Source: an uncultured Halieaceae bacterium
GTDB lineage: Bacteria; Pseudomonadota; Gammaproteobacteria; Pseudomonadales; Halieaceae
Length of the DNA: 64,000 bases
NCBI GenBank assembly: GCA_938074045.1
Contig: CALJGI010000017.1
Location: 1 to 64,000, forward strand
Direction of reading: 5' to 3'
The number at the start of each line of letters is the position of its first letter. Position 1 is the stretch's first letter. Shown here piece after piece: positions 19,159 to 29,577 of the stretch. The translations under genes were made by a program, and so were the position numbers. The notes beneath the pieces are model-generated. The model was not told the DNA's origin and made no database searches. It worked only from the letters and a program-made list of their open reading frames with translations.

Positions 19159-20337
19159 TTAATCTGAGCGAACGCTTGATTCATCCACTGACTTTTTGTG
19201 GAAGGTCGCTATGGCCCTGACACCGTAGTCTGGGTGATCGATAAAAAAACCATCCACGCCGGCGTCCAGAAATTGCTGTATCTCCTGTTCCACGTAGCCG
19301 TAGCTATCAGGGACGGGGTTAGAGCGTAGGCTGGTGGGTAAAAAGAAATTTTCCGCACGGAAGGTGTATGGATGCACCAGCAGCCCGAGGGCTTTGGCAT
19401 TCTGCATAAACGGAGTTGGTTTGCCCCAACTGCCAGCGTTGTCGTCGTACTCCAGAACCATGGGTTTGTATACGCCCACCCCTGCAGCATATCCAGCCAC
19501 ATCCGCCAGGCCTTTCGCTGTGGACATATCGGCGTATGAAAGACCGTTTTCCTGTTCTCTCTGATCAAATGGTGTCCCGGTCACATCCATCAACTGGATC
19601 AGAGGGATGGAGGTTATAGCTGCAAGTCTTTTGAGGTTGTCCACTTCAAAAGACTGGATAAAAACCCGCCCCTGATTTCCGTAACCGTAATGTTCGAGAA
19701 CGTCTATCAGGCGCTCATTCATGTTCAGGCCCAATTTGTCAAAATAGCTCGGATGTTTGGTTTCCGGATATATCCCTATGGGACGCCCGATTATTGCTTC
19801 CAGGGATAAAGTCAATTGAATGATCTCCGCCAGCGTGGGAATACGAAACTGCCCGTTGAACTTGACATTGGACTGGCGCAGCCTGGGAATCCGCTCGATC
19901 GCGCGCAGGGTTTTTATCTCTGCCAGTGTGAAGTCTTCACTGAACCAGCCTTCAACTGTAATGCCATCTACACTCTTGGTTTTTTTTCGGGATGAAAATT
20001 CCGATCGCTCTGCAACATCTGTGGTGAGATTCAGTACGTTGTCGTGTCTGGCAATGAGATGGCCATCCTTTGTGAGGACGAGGTCAGGTTCTATAAAGTC
20101 GGCACCCTGCCAGATGGCCAGACTATAGGCGGCGAGCGTGTGCTCCGGAAGATAGCCGCTGGCGCCGCGATGGGCGATGACTATCGGTATGTTTGATCCA
20201 GTCCCAGGTCCGACCAGGTTCTGCGCTCCCAATGGCAAGGAAAACAGTAGGCAGGTGAACATAAATATTAACTTATGTCGCCGGCAATAACCCGTTAATA
20301 ACTCAGGCCAACGGTGGTGCGGTAATGCTATCCCCAT
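19159..20337 (-). CDS. glpQ: Periplasmic glycerophosphodiester phosphodiesterase
   Basis: A 392-residue GDPD-family enzyme that hydrolyses glycerophosphodiesters to glycerol 3-phosphate and an alcohol. The hallmark HRGASGYLPEHTLAAY is followed by ADFIEPDLVLTKDGHLIARHD (metal ligands) and C-terminal VDGFFIDHPDYG, all as in GlpQ. A hydrophobic N-terminal stretch (LIFMFTCLLFSLPLGAQ) after basic residues looks like a signal peptide with cleavage after the Ala-Gln region, so a periplasmic location is inferred. Start chosen at 20337; an upstream in-frame start would add 50 unconserved residues, and an internal Met just before the hydrophobic core is another option. Confidence 0.9.
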   Translation of the reverse strand: MGIALPHHRWPELLTGYCRRHKLIFMFTCLLFSLPLGAQNLVGPGTGSNIPIVIAHRGASGYLPEHTLAAYSLAIWQGADFIEPDLVLTKDGHLIARHDNVLNLTTDVAERSEFSSRKKTKSVDGITVEGWFSEDFTLAEIKTLRAIERIPRLRQSNVKFNGQFRIPTLAEIIQLTLSLEAIIGRPIGIYPETKHPSYFDKLGLNMNERLIDVLEHYGYGNQGRVFIQSFEVDNLKRLAAITSIPLIQLMDVTGTPFDQREQENGLSYADMSTAKGLADVAGYAAGVGVYKPMVLEYDDNAGSWGKPTPFMQNAKALGLLVHPYTFRAENFFLPTSLRSNPVPDSYGYVEQEIQQFLDAGVDGFFIDHPDYGVRAIATFHKKSVDESSVRSD

Positions 20338-20503
20338 GGGTATGATCCAGTCTGGTTTATTACGGAGTATAGCCTGCGCTGGCGATGCGCTGATAGCGTC
20401 GTAACAATTTGATTGGCAGCGACATATAGTTCTCGTAGAGTGGCAGTATGAATTTAATTCTATTTTCGAAGGTATTACTAATGACAAAGCACGGGCACTC
20501 GTC

Positions 20504-21103
20504 TTGAAGCGGGTATGCGTCTATTGTGGATCTAGCCCCGGAAACTCACCTGTGTTTCGGAACGCCGCCGTAGCGCTCGCCAGGGAACTGGTGAAGGGTG
20601 GCCATGATTTGGTATATGGCGGGGCATCCGTGGGAATCATGGGAGTCATAGCCGATGCGGTGCTTGCAGAAGGAGGTGCTGTTATTGGGGTGATGCCCGA
20701 GTCTCTTCTCGCTCGGGAGTTGGCGCATCCTGGCCTGACAGAACTGCGAGTGGTTGCTGATATGCATCAGCGAAAGGCCATGATGGCGGACCTGGCGGAC
20801 GGATTTATCGCGCTGCCGGGTGGATTGGGAACGCTGGATGAGTTATCGGAAACCATGACCTGGGCACAGCTTGGCATGCATCAGAAACCATCGGGTATTC
20901 TCAACATCAATGGATTCTATGATGAACTATTACTATTTCTGCAGAGGGCTGTTGAAGAGGGATTCATGCGGGAGGTCCACAGTGACATGCTGCTGAGATC
21001 AGACCAACCCGCTGAGCTACTGCAGGGAATGCGTGAGTATTTTCCAACAGTGGTCAATAAATGGGCTGATTCAACCGGTTCGATAGGCGCGGCGCCACAA
21101 TGA
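20504..21103 (+). CDS. LOG family protein (nucleoside 5'-monophosphate phosphoribohydrolase-like)
   Basis: A 199-residue protein with the LOG/YgdH lysine-decarboxylase-like fold. KRVCVYCGSSPG at the N-terminus, YGGASVGIMGVIADAVL and the diagnostic PGGLGTLDELSE motif are present. Family members release free bases or cytokinins from nucleoside 5'-monophosphates; most bacterial members are of unknown role and 'lysine decarboxylase' is a historical misnomer. The start is a TTG at 20504 giving the family N-terminus. It overlaps the next gene by four bases (ATGA), so it is coupled to the cupin. Confidence 0.88.
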   Translation: MKRVCVYCGSSPGNSPVFRNAAVALARELVKGGHDLVYGGASVGIMGVIADAVLAEGGAVIGVMPESLLARELAHPGLTELRVVADMHQRKAMMADLADGFIALPGGLGTLDELSETMTWAQLGMHQKPSGILNINGFYDELLLFLQRAVEEGFMREVHSDMLLRSDQPAELLQGMREYFPTVVNKWADSTGSIGAAPQ

Positions 21104-21462
21104 ATACCAGGCAGCGAGCCCTTCCCGAGGATGAGTATTACTGGAAAGAGGGTTGTCATATTCTGGAGTTGTCAAATTCCAGCTCAGACCCGGATCTTTC
21201 TATCGCACGAGCCCGCGTGGCCCCAGGAGTGACAACCCAGTGGCACTGCCTCCAGGGAGTAGCTGAGAGATACGTCATTCTGGAGGGAAATGGTATTGTT
21301 GAGGTTGGTGGTGAGGAGTCCTTGCCGGTTACGGTGGCAGATGTTGTTTTAATCCCACCCGGGGTTCGTCAGCGTATTACGAATTCAGGCAGCACCCAGT
21401 TGGTATTTCTGGCTCTGTGCACCCCCCGGTTTGAGCTAGCTTGCTATAGGGCGTTGGAATAA
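21100..21462 (+). CDS. Cupin-domain protein
   Basis: A 120-residue single-cupin protein. Cupin motif 1 reads TQWHCLQGVAERYVILEGNG, with one His and a Glu in metal-binding positions, and motif 2 reads VLIPPGVRQRITNSG. Motif 1 normally has HxH; here it is WHCLQG, so one ligand is replaced. Function unknown; it could be an isomerase, dioxygenase or binding protein. It is translationally coupled to the LOG-family gene. Confidence 0.85.
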   Translation: MNTRQRALPEDEYYWKEGCHILELSNSSSDPDLSIARARVAPGVTTQWHCLQGVAERYVILEGNGIVEVGGEESLPVTVADVVLIPPGVRQRITNSGSTQLVFLALCTPRFELACYRALE

Positions 21463-21550
21463 AATGATTATCTATCAGGGGTTTATCAGTAAAAAAGTGC
21501 TTTCGTGGAGATAAGTTGCTCTCCATGCCTTCTTCGCTATTTGGAAAAGT

Positions 21551-22486
21551 TTACAGACTTAGCTGGCGCAACTCTGGATCTGCCACGCTCTGCTCCCAGA
21601 GGAGATCAAACTTTTCGATGAAATGCAGGCAGGATGCGCGTGAGTCAGGCTCATAAAATCCGGGTCGGCCCGGTTCATCGGGTTTGTATACAATTCCGTC
21701 GAGGTCCCGCAAAACGTAACATTCATCTGTGACTTCCGGGTGTTGATCAAGTCGTTGGATAGTCACCGAGGAAGATAGTCGCCGGGCAATATTCAGTAGC
21801 CTGTGTCCACGGCTGACAATGGCATTGGCGTTGCAGATCAGTATCTTTACCTTGGCCTCACGCCCGCGCCGTATCAACCCGCTGATCGCAGCGGACCATT
21901 CGTCGTTGTCAAAAATCTCATGATCCAGTTTGGGGCTGTATATACGCAGTGACCTGCGGGCGTTACCCGCAATTTTCAATGATAGTTCGGCGAAGGGATG
22001 AGGGTAGGTAACACCCGAAATAAAGCTGTCTGTTGCCGTAGAAATCTCCATGCGCATGGCGACGTGATCGATTCCTGCTTCACTGAATACCTCTCCCTCA
22101 ATCGCAAAGCCAGCCCGCTCGTAATACGATCGGGCCGCTAACTGTGCATGCAAATAGAGAGACTCAAGCTGCTTTTCCCTGGCGAATTCAATAATGAAAT
22201 CGAGCAGTCCAGCGCCCAACCCACGATTTCTATGTCCGAGTAACACCGCCATTCGCTCGATCTTGCCGCTTGCCTGTAATCGTCCACAGCCGATGGGGTA
22301 GCCATCGTCCTCCAGCAGAAAATGAAAGCAATCCTTATCTGTTCCATCCGTGACGATTTCAGCGGCGACTCCCTGTTCATTGACAAAAACTGAGGTTCTG
22401 ATGCTGTCCAGTACTTGCTTATGGGTAATCCAGGGGACTGATTTGACTACAACCCTGCCTTCCAGGCGTTTACTCTCCTGATTCAT
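21551..22486 (-). CDS. GNAT N-acetyltransferase with C-terminal DUF7931-like domain
   Basis: A 311-residue two-domain protein. Residues ~1-150 form a GNAT domain (VFVNEQGVAAE; acetyl-CoA loop LLGHRNRGLGAGLLDF; ARSYYERAGFAIEGEVF), and the remainder (SLKIAGNARRSLRIYSPKLDHEIFDNDEW...) resembles a domain common in Pseudomonas-type acetyltransferases next to purB. Acceptor unknown. It overlaps the start of the gene before it (roxA) by 17 bases and ends the minus-strand run that begins at rluE. This order downstream of purB is conserved in Pseudomonas-like genomes (general knowledge). Confidence 0.85.
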   Translation of the reverse strand: MNQESKRLEGRVVVKSVPWITHKQVLDSIRTSVFVNEQGVAAEIVTDGTDKDCFHFLLEDDGYPIGCGRLQASGKIERMAVLLGHRNRGLGAGLLDFIIEFAREKQLESLYLHAQLAARSYYERAGFAIEGEVFSEAGIDHVAMRMEISTATDSFISGVTYPHPFAELSLKIAGNARRSLRIYSPKLDHEIFDNDEWSAAISGLIRRGREAKVKILICNANAIVSRGHRLLNIARRLSSSVTIQRLDQHPEVTDECYVLRDLDGIVYKPDEPGRPGFYEPDSRASCLHFIEKFDLLWEQSVADPELRQLSL

Positions 22487-23612
22487 ACATGACCCCCGTA
22501 GCTATAAGTTCGCCAAGTAGTCTAGTTGCTGCGGGACTACTCCAGTTTCGATCCCGTTCGCTGGCATCCAGATGCCGATGTGAGCACAGATGTTCAATTA
22601 ACGGCAGCAGTGAGTCATCGCAAACCCGTGATTCGCCGTTAAAAAACAAATACAACACGCCAGCGATTGATGCAAAAGCCAGCCTGGCATCTGCAGAACA
22701 GCATATAGAGTCACTGTCTGGCTCTGGTAACTGGTCCTGAAGAGAGAAGGGCTCATATCCCATATCGGCATACTTTTTCTCGGTAACCATACTGCCATAC
22801 CAGCGAGCCATCTCATCAGGATTATCGAAAGCGGCCAGCAGATTGTCGCGCAAGCTCGACAGGTCGGCGGCTGTTATCTCCGCCGAATGCCGGCGCCGCT
22901 CACCGATAACATCCGGCAGCATGGTATCGGTGGCAGTAGTGATCAGATGGTCGCAATACCCGGAGAGGGCCTGCTGCCGGCTCGGGCCTCGAAAACCAAT
23001 TGACCAGGTCATTGAATCCTCGATGGATTCGCCCCAGTGAGCAATACCGGGTGGGACGTACAATACGTCCCCCGGCTTCATCTCTATCTCAAACTGTTGT
23101 TCAAAATGATCAAGCAGATGTAAATCGGGGTGTTCAAGCAATGGGGTTTGGTGGTCACAATATTGACCCAGTCTCCAGCGACGCCGGCCGGCGCCTTGTA
23201 TCAGAAACACATCATAGCGGTCGAAATGCGGTCCGACTGAGCCTCCTGGTGGCGCGAAACTCGCCATTACATCATCTATGCGCCAATCGGGCAGGAAGTC
23301 GAAATAACGCAGAAGAGCAGCGATTTCTGGTACATAGTGATCTACAGCCTGTACCAGAAGGCTCCAGTTCCGGGTGGGCAGGGCCTGCAGTTCCTCAATA
23401 GCAAAAGGCCCGTGTTGTAACGTAAAACCGTTATCCAGGTCACCAGAGATAATTCGTGACTCAATATCTTCTTCACAGGCTAGACCGGCGAGTTCATCCG
23501 GGCTCAGGGCGTCGACAAAGCCAGGCAGTCCCTGTGGTAAGAACAGCGATTTGCGCTGCCAGCAGTTGGCGAGAAAATCTGCTTTAATGAACCCCTGCAG
23601 CTCTAGACTCAC
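22470..23612 (-). CDS. roxA: JmjC-type ribosomal protein arginine hydroxylase (RoxA/YcfD)
   Basis: A 380-residue 2-oxoglutarate/Fe(II) oxygenase of the cupin_4/JmjC class. The iron triad is seen in GPHFDRYDVFLIQ (HxD) and VPPGIAHWGESI (distal His). The N-terminal FLANCWQRKSLFLPQGLPGF and a C-terminal winged-helix-like region agree with E. coli YcfD, which hydroxylates Arg81 of ribosomal protein L16. It lies 13 bases downstream of purB and overlaps the GNAT gene, in one transcription unit. Confidence 0.93.
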   Translation of the reverse strand: MSLELQGFIKADFLANCWQRKSLFLPQGLPGFVDALSPDELAGLACEEDIESRIISGDLDNGFTLQHGPFAIEELQALPTRNWSLLVQAVDHYVPEIAALLRYFDFLPDWRIDDVMASFAPPGGSVGPHFDRYDVFLIQGAGRRRWRLGQYCDHQTPLLEHPDLHLLDHFEQQFEIEMKPGDVLYVPPGIAHWGESIEDSMTWSIGFRGPSRQQALSGYCDHLITTATDTMLPDVIGERRRHSAEITAADLSSLRDNLLAAFDNPDEMARWYGSMVTEKKYADMGYEPFSLQDQLPEPDSDSICCSADARLAFASIAGVLYLFFNGESRVCDDSLLPLIEHLCSHRHLDASERDRNWSSPAATRLLGELIATGVMYESGE

Positions 23613-23625
23613 AACAATGCCCTGG

Positions 23626-25017
<1,392 letters not shown>

Positions 25018-25036
25018 TCAGGCGGGCAATAATACA

Positions 25037-25684
25037 CTAATCCCGGGTTTGAATGGAGCTGAGCTCTTGTAAAGCAATGGTTGTTTCCAGATAGCGTGAA
25101 CGCTGCAGCAAAAGGCGCCACTTGGCTCCTCCGCATTGACGCCATAGATGCAGGCTGCGAACGGCGGCCAGCAGCAGCGTCCGAATGCGATGAGCCACAC
25201 GATCGTCCTGCAGGTGTTGGTAGTTACCGGTCACATGAATGCGTTGTGGCAGGGTGCTCAAAGTGTCCTGATAGATAGCCGCGACGCTGGCCACTAGCTG
25301 CTCAATATTGTCAGTGAAATGGTTGTTTTGTAGAGCGGCATGCTGAAGTCTCGAACGCAGTACCTGCGATAGGCCATTGTCCACTGAGAGTTTTTTTTCC
25401 AGGTACATAGCGCCGAACAAATAGCGCAATGTTTCCCTGTTTTCCGGGGCGCCAGGAAATTCGAGTAGTTGGCGGGTTTCATGGAGAGCGGCCGCACAAT
25501 TATCGATACTGCCGTACACATCAATGACGCTGCCGGGTTCGAAGTGAAACAGCGTGGACAACAGCTGAGTCAGGTCGGCGGCGGGAACCTGTGCGGTGTG
25601 AGCCAATCCCGCGACGTGCCGGGTTGCAAGCACCGCTCCCGAGAGAGCTACAACTTGGCTCTCCTGCCGTGTCAAGTCAGTCAA
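25037..25684 (-). CDS. hflD: High-frequency lysogenization protein HflD homologue
   Basis: A 215-residue helical protein of the HflD family, a peripheral membrane protein known in E. coli to bind phage lambda CII; its housekeeping role is unclear. The N-terminal [21 protein letters not shown] and [16 protein letters not shown] are typical, as is the location between mnmA and purB. The start overlaps the end of mnmA by 8 bases. Confidence 0.92.
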   Translation of the reverse strand: MTDLTRQESQVVALSGAVLATRHVAGLAHTAQVPAADLTQLLSTLFHFEPGSVIDVYGSIDNCAAALHETRQLLEFPGAPENRETLRYLFGAMYLEKKLSVDNGLSQVLRSRLQHAALQNNHFTDNIEQLVASVAAIYQDTLSTLPQRIHVTGNYQHLQDDRVAHRIRTLLLAAVRSLHLWRQCGGAKWRLLLQRSRYLETTIALQELSSIQTRD

Positions 25685-26807
25685 GTGATGCTTCTATCAC
25701 ACCGCCACCCAGGCAGCGCTCGCCAGAATAGAAGACAACCGACTGCCCCGGCGTGATGGCACGCTGGGGCTGGCTGAAATTCACTCGATGAACGTCCTTG
25801 TCGGTTGGTTCGATGGAGCACTCCTGATCGGGTTGGCGATAGCGGGTTTTCGCCATACATTCCAAGGGCAGTGACGGCAGCTCACCTGCAATCCAGGCAA
25901 TTTCGCCAACGCGCAGTGCGCTGCTGAACAGGTCAGGATGGTTGTTACCCTGAACGACTCTTAAAGTATTGGTCTCCAGATCTTTGGCGCTGACATACCA
26001 TGGGTTATCGGATGCGCCGCTGATGCCGCCGATTCCCAGCCCCTGACGCTGGCCGATGGTGTGATACATCAGGCCCTGATGTTCGCCCAGTAATTGATTG
26101 TCCTCGCCGCGGATTTCACCGGGTTGTGCAGGTAGATATCGCTTCAGGAAATCAGTGAACCGTCGCTCACCAATGAAGCAGATGCCGGTGCTGTCTTTTT
26201 TTGCAAAAGTGGGAAGGTTGGCCCGATGAGCCAAAGCCCTGACTTCTGCCTTTTCCAACTCCCCAACCGGGAACAGAGAGTGGCTCAATTCTCGATGACC
26301 CACCGCGTGCAGGAAATAACTTTGATCCTTGTTGTTATCCTTGCCTTTCAGGAGTGTAGTGCGGCCTGCATCGTCTGCGCGGCGACAGTAGTGTCCGGTT
26401 GCGATGTAATCTGCGCCTAACTCAAGCGCGTACTCCAGGAATGCTTTGAATTTGATTTCACGGTTACACAAGATATCAGGGTTGGGGGTGCGCCCGGCAC
26501 GATACTCGGCGAGGAAGTATTCGAATACGTTGTCCCAGTACTCAGCTGCGAAGTTGGCCTGGTGGAGATTGAGTTTCAATATATCGCAAACCGCCTGTGC
26601 GTCAGCCAGGTCTTCTTTTGCGGTGCAGTATTCAGTACCGTCGTCTTCATCCCAGTTTTTCATGAACAGGCCTTCAACCTGAAAACCCTGCTCCTGCAAT
26701 AGAAAAGCCGCTACCGAGGAGTCGACTCCGCCGGACATACCTACTATCACCCTGATTTCACCGGGTGTTCTAGCTTCATCGCCCGGGAACATGGCCTTCC
26801 ACTCCAT
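25677..26807 (-). CDS. mnmA: tRNA-specific 2-thiouridylase MnmA
   Basis: A 376-residue enzyme (or 371 if it starts at Met6, 26792) that 2-thiolates U34 of tRNA-Lys, Glu and Gln. The PP-loop is [16 protein letters not shown]; the first catalytic cysteine is in [15 protein letters not shown], the second in [12 protein letters not shown]. The C-terminal beta-barrel domains end with [12 protein letters not shown]. Both candidate starts overlap the upstream NUDIX gene, indicating coupling. TusA, an upstream component of the sulfur relay, is encoded at 55.3 kb. Confidence 0.96.
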   Translation of the reverse strand: MEWKAMFPGDEARTPGEIRVIVGMSGGVDSSVAAFLLQEQGFQVEGLFMKNWDEDDGTEYCTAKEDLADAQAVCDILKLNLHQANFAAEYWDNVFEYFLAEYRAGRTPNPDILCNREIKFKAFLEYALELGADYIATGHYCRRADDAGRTTLLKGKDNNKDQSYFLHAVGHRELSHSLFPVGELEKAEVRALAHRANLPTFAKKDSTGICFIGERRFTDFLKRYLPAQPGEIRGEDNQLLGEHQGLMYHTIGQRQGLGIGGISGASDNPWYVSAKDLETNTLRVVQGNNHPDLFSSALRVGEIAWIAGELPSLPLECMAKTRYRQPDQECSIEPTDKDVHRVNFSQPQRAITPGQSVVFYSGERCLGGGVIEASLD

Positions 26808-27279
26808 AGATAAACTCCAGGGGATAGCGATGGCCTGAGCGGTACTGCTCGATGGTCTCTTTTACTCTTGGGCTGCGCATCGCAGTCTTACACTCTGATA
26901 TCTCATCGAAAGTCATCCACACTGCGCGCTGGATATCGGGGTCCATGGCCTGGTCTTTTCGCTGCCTGATGGGATATGCGAAAAACGTAGTACGTAAATA
27001 GGTAGCTTCCCCATCCGGAAGAGTGTAGAGACAAGAGCCCAGCAAGCCCTGAATGTCCACCTCCCAGCAGGTCTCCTCGAGGGTTTCTCTCCGTGCGGCG
27101 TCTATGAGGCTTTCACCCGATTCCAGGTGACCCGCTGGTTGATTCAGGGTGAGTCTCCCGGAGATGTATTCCTCGACCATCAAATAACGCCCATTGTCTT
27201 CCACCACCGTCGCGACAGTAATGTGTGTCTCCCAGGCTCTGGGCTGCTGTTGGGTTGTTGAATTGGATGCGTCTGTCAT
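26776..27279 (-). CDS. NUDIX hydrolase (NudJ-type)
   Basis: A 167-residue NUDIX protein matching the phosphatase NudJ, encoded next to mnmA as in many gammaproteobacteria. The Nudix box reads [20 protein letters not shown] followed by TCWEV; the glycine that normally follows EEx is cysteine here, while all metal-binding glutamates are kept. NudJ acts on thiamine pyrophosphate precursors and nucleotide triphosphates. The N-terminal extension ([15 protein letters not shown]) is a little longer than usual. It overlaps mnmA by up to 32 bases. Confidence 0.9.
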   Translation of the reverse strand: MTDASNSTTQQQPRAWETHITVATVVEDNGRYLMVEEYISGRLTLNQPAGHLESGESLIDAARRETLEETCWEVDIQGLLGSCLYTLPDGEATYLRTTFFAYPIRQRKDQAMDPDIQRAVWMTFDEISECKTAMRSPRVKETIEQYRSGHRYPLEFIYGVEGHVPGR

Positions 27280-27312
27280 GTTCCGGGAATGAGGGCAGGT
27301 ATGGGGAGCGCA

Positions 27313-27912
27313 TTATAGCCGCCGTTTCGTGACCCGCCTACCGCCGGCGCTCCGCTTTGCCTTTGCGGGCAGGTGAACATGCAGTTCGGTGGTCTGCCCC
27401 GGCTGCAGGGCATCGAGCCGCCAGTCACCAATTTGATGGCGGATAAGGCGCAGGGTGGGGTGCCCAATGGCAGCTGTCATTCGGCGTATCTGGCGATTGC
27501 GTCCCTCCGTTATGCCCATGGCCAGCCAGCTCGTGTGCTGCCCGGCGCGTTGTCGGATAGGTGGATCCCGCTTCCATAGCGCGGGCTCGGCAATCTCGGC
27601 AACATCTGCTGCTTTTGTCATGCCATCTTTCAGCTCCAGGCCAGAGCGCAGGAAGTTTAAAGCCGCGTTATCCGGAATACCCTCTACCTGCACCCAGTAC
27701 TGTTTTTTCATTTTGTGCCTTGGTTCTGCAATGCGCGCTTGCAGTCCACCACTGTCAGTCAGTAATAGCAGGCCTTCGGAGTCATAATCCAGACGTCCCG
27801 CCGGATATAGATGAGGGTCGTCGATGTAGTCTGCAAGTGTGCTCCTGCATGCGGCGTCGGTGAATTGGCTGAGAACCCGATAGGGTTTATTGTACAGTAG
27901 CAATCTGGCCAC
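27313..27912 (-). CDS. rluE: 23S rRNA pseudouridine synthase RluE
   Basis: A 199-residue RsuA/RluB/E/F-type pseudouridine synthase. The catalytic Asp lies in PAGRLDYDSEGLLLLT; the N-terminal LLLYNKPYRVLSQFT and C-terminal EGRNRQIRRMTAAIGHPTLRL match RluE, which modifies U2457 of 23S rRNA. It lacks the S4 domain, as RluE does. First gene of the minus-strand run and divergent from icd; the 161-base gap (27913-28073) must hold both promoters, but no strong boxes were seen. Confidence 0.93.
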   Translation of the reverse strand: MARLLLYNKPYRVLSQFTDAACRSTLADYIDDPHLYPAGRLDYDSEGLLLLTDSGGLQARIAEPRHKMKKQYWVQVEGIPDNAALNFLRSGLELKDGMTKAADVAEIAEPALWKRDPPIRQRAGQHTSWLAMGITEGRNRQIRRMTAAIGHPTLRLIRHQIGDWRLDALQPGQTTELHVHLPAKAKRSAGGRRVTKRRL

Positions 27913-28073
27913 AGGGGCCTCCCAAATCTGGGGTCAAAATCATCCGACCGTTGGCGGACAGCTAGTGATGGAACAATTCGTACTTCCAGGTTCCATTTTC
28001 GTTTTCTCGCGAGTCCTGTGTGATCAATACTGTATCTGGTCGAGACCGGCAGGAATGCAGCACGGAGTAAATA

Positions 28074-29330
28074 ATGTCCTATCAGCATATTACAGTACCC
28101 ACTGAGGGTGAAAGAATCGAGTTAAATGCAGATTTTTCGCTCAATGTACCTGATAACCCCGTCATTCCCTATATCGAGGGCGACGGTATAGGTGTCGATA
28201 TCAGTCCTGTGATGTTACAGGTTGTGGATGCGGCGGTGGCAAAAGCCTACAGCCATAGACGCAAGATATCCTGGATGGAAATATACACGGGAGAAAAGGC
28301 GGCTGAATTGTACGAGGGCGACTGGTTCCCTGCGGAAACCCTCGACGCCATCAAAGAATATTCGGTGGCGATTAAGGGGCCGCTGACTACGCCGGTGGGT
28401 GGTGGTTTCCGATCTTTGAATGTAGCTCTCAGGCAGGAACTGGATCTCTTCGTCTGTCAGCGTCCGGTGCGCTGGTTTGAGGGGGTGCCCTCACCGGTTA
28501 AGGAACCCGAAAAGGTGAACATGGTTATATTCCGCGAAAATTCTGAGGATATATACGCTGGTATTGAATGGGCGGCAGGTACACCAGAAGCGCAAAAGGT
28601 GGTGGATTTTCTGCGCAGTGAAATGGACGTTACCAAAATCCGGTTTCCAGAAAATGTCGGCATCGGTGTGAAGCCGGTCTCGGAGGAGGGTACAACACGT
28701 CTGGTGCGCAAAGCGATACAGTATGCGATTGACCAGGATCTCCCATCGGTAACGCTGGTTCACAAAGGCAACATCATGAAGTTCACGGAGGGTGCATTCC
28801 GCGATTGGGGTTACCAATTGGCCCGTTATGAATTTGGTGGCGAGTTAATTGATGGTGGCCCCTGGGTGGGTATCAGAAATCCAGTTACAGGCCGGGAAAT
28901 TGTCATCAAAGATGTCATAGCCGATGCTATGCTGCAGCAGATATTAACGCGACCGTCAGAGTACAGTGTGGTGGCTACGCTAAATCTTAACGGTGATTAC
29001 CTATCAGACGCACTGGCTGCCCAGGTAGGTGGCATAGGGATCGCGCCAGGTGCGAACATTAGTGACAGCATAGCGCTATTTGAAGCAACCCATGGTACCG
29101 CGCCAAAATACGCTGGCCAGAATAAGGTGAACCCCGGCTCACTGATTCTGTCGGCGGAAATGATGCTGCGCCACATGGGTTGGAATGAAGCTGCGGATCT
29201 CATTATCAGAGGCATGAATGGCGCTATTCAGGCAGGTACAGTTACCTATGATTTTGAACGTTTGATGGATAATGCCACGCTGGTAACCTGTTCCGGATTT
29301 GGTGTCGAAATGATCAGACATATGGATTGA
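28074..29330 (+). CDS. icd: Isocitrate dehydrogenase (NADP+)
   Basis: A 418-residue enzyme converting isocitrate to 2-oxoglutarate and CO2 with NADP+. Typical features: [17 protein letters not shown] near the N-terminus, the phosphorylatable serine region [28 protein letters not shown] and C-terminal [19 protein letters not shown]. Length equals E. coli Icd (416). Its product is the substrate shared by SucAB and possibly by the Kor-type enzyme immediately downstream. The 247-base gap after it contains two palindromes. Confidence 0.97.
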   Translation: MSYQHITVPTEGERIELNADFSLNVPDNPVIPYIEGDGIGVDISPVMLQVVDAAVAKAYSHRRKISWMEIYTGEKAAELYEGDWFPAETLDAIKEYSVAIKGPLTTPVGGGFRSLNVALRQELDLFVCQRPVRWFEGVPSPVKEPEKVNMVIFRENSEDIYAGIEWAAGTPEAQKVVDFLRSEMDVTKIRFPENVGIGVKPVSEEGTTRLVRKAIQYAIDQDLPSVTLVHKGNIMKFTEGAFRDWGYQLARYEFGGELIDGGPWVGIRNPVTGREIVIKDVIADAMLQQILTRPSEYSVVATLNLNGDYLSDALAAQVGGIGIAPGANISDSIALFEATHGTAPKYAGQNKVNPGSLILSAEMMLRHMGWNEAADLIIRGMNGAIQAGTVTYDFERLMDNATLVTCSGFGVEMIRHMD

Positions 29331-29422
29331 TTTCTCGCTCTGGTTCAAGGCCCGGGAGCTGAATTCGAATGCCCCTTGCAGGCGAATCAACAGGTCCAGC
29401 GGAAAGGTAAACCAGTGTAGGC

Positions 29423-29439
29423 GGACAATAAATTTGTCC
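29423..29439. promoter_or_regulatory. Palindrome in the icd-kor gap (GGACAA/TTGTCC)
   Basis: Six-base arms GGACAA and TTGTCC flank a 5-base AT spacer. It lies 139 bases upstream of the flavoprotein start. Either an operator or part of a weak terminator; no T-tract follows. Confidence 0.4.
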
Positions 29440-29518
29440 TTCCGATTGATGAAAATCGGTCGTGGATGTGGTTAACTTGACGTCGGCCCTGCCACGGGTG
29501 AAATCGCCCGTTAAATCA

Positions 29519-29539
29519 ACAAATTAGCAACTAATTTGT
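29519..29539. promoter_or_regulatory. Perfect 9-bp-arm palindrome upstream of the 2-oxoacid oxidoreductase operon
   Basis: ACAAATTAG and CTAATTTGT form perfect arms around CAA, 38 bases before the first start codon of the operon. The core resembles MarR/SlyA-type operators (TTAGCAAGCTAA) but is one base shorter. The regulator is not encoded nearby. Position fits an operator overlapping or just downstream of a promoter. Confidence 0.5.
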
Positions 29540-29577
29540 CTACTAATACGCCGCTTTAACCGATACAGGCAGCTGAC

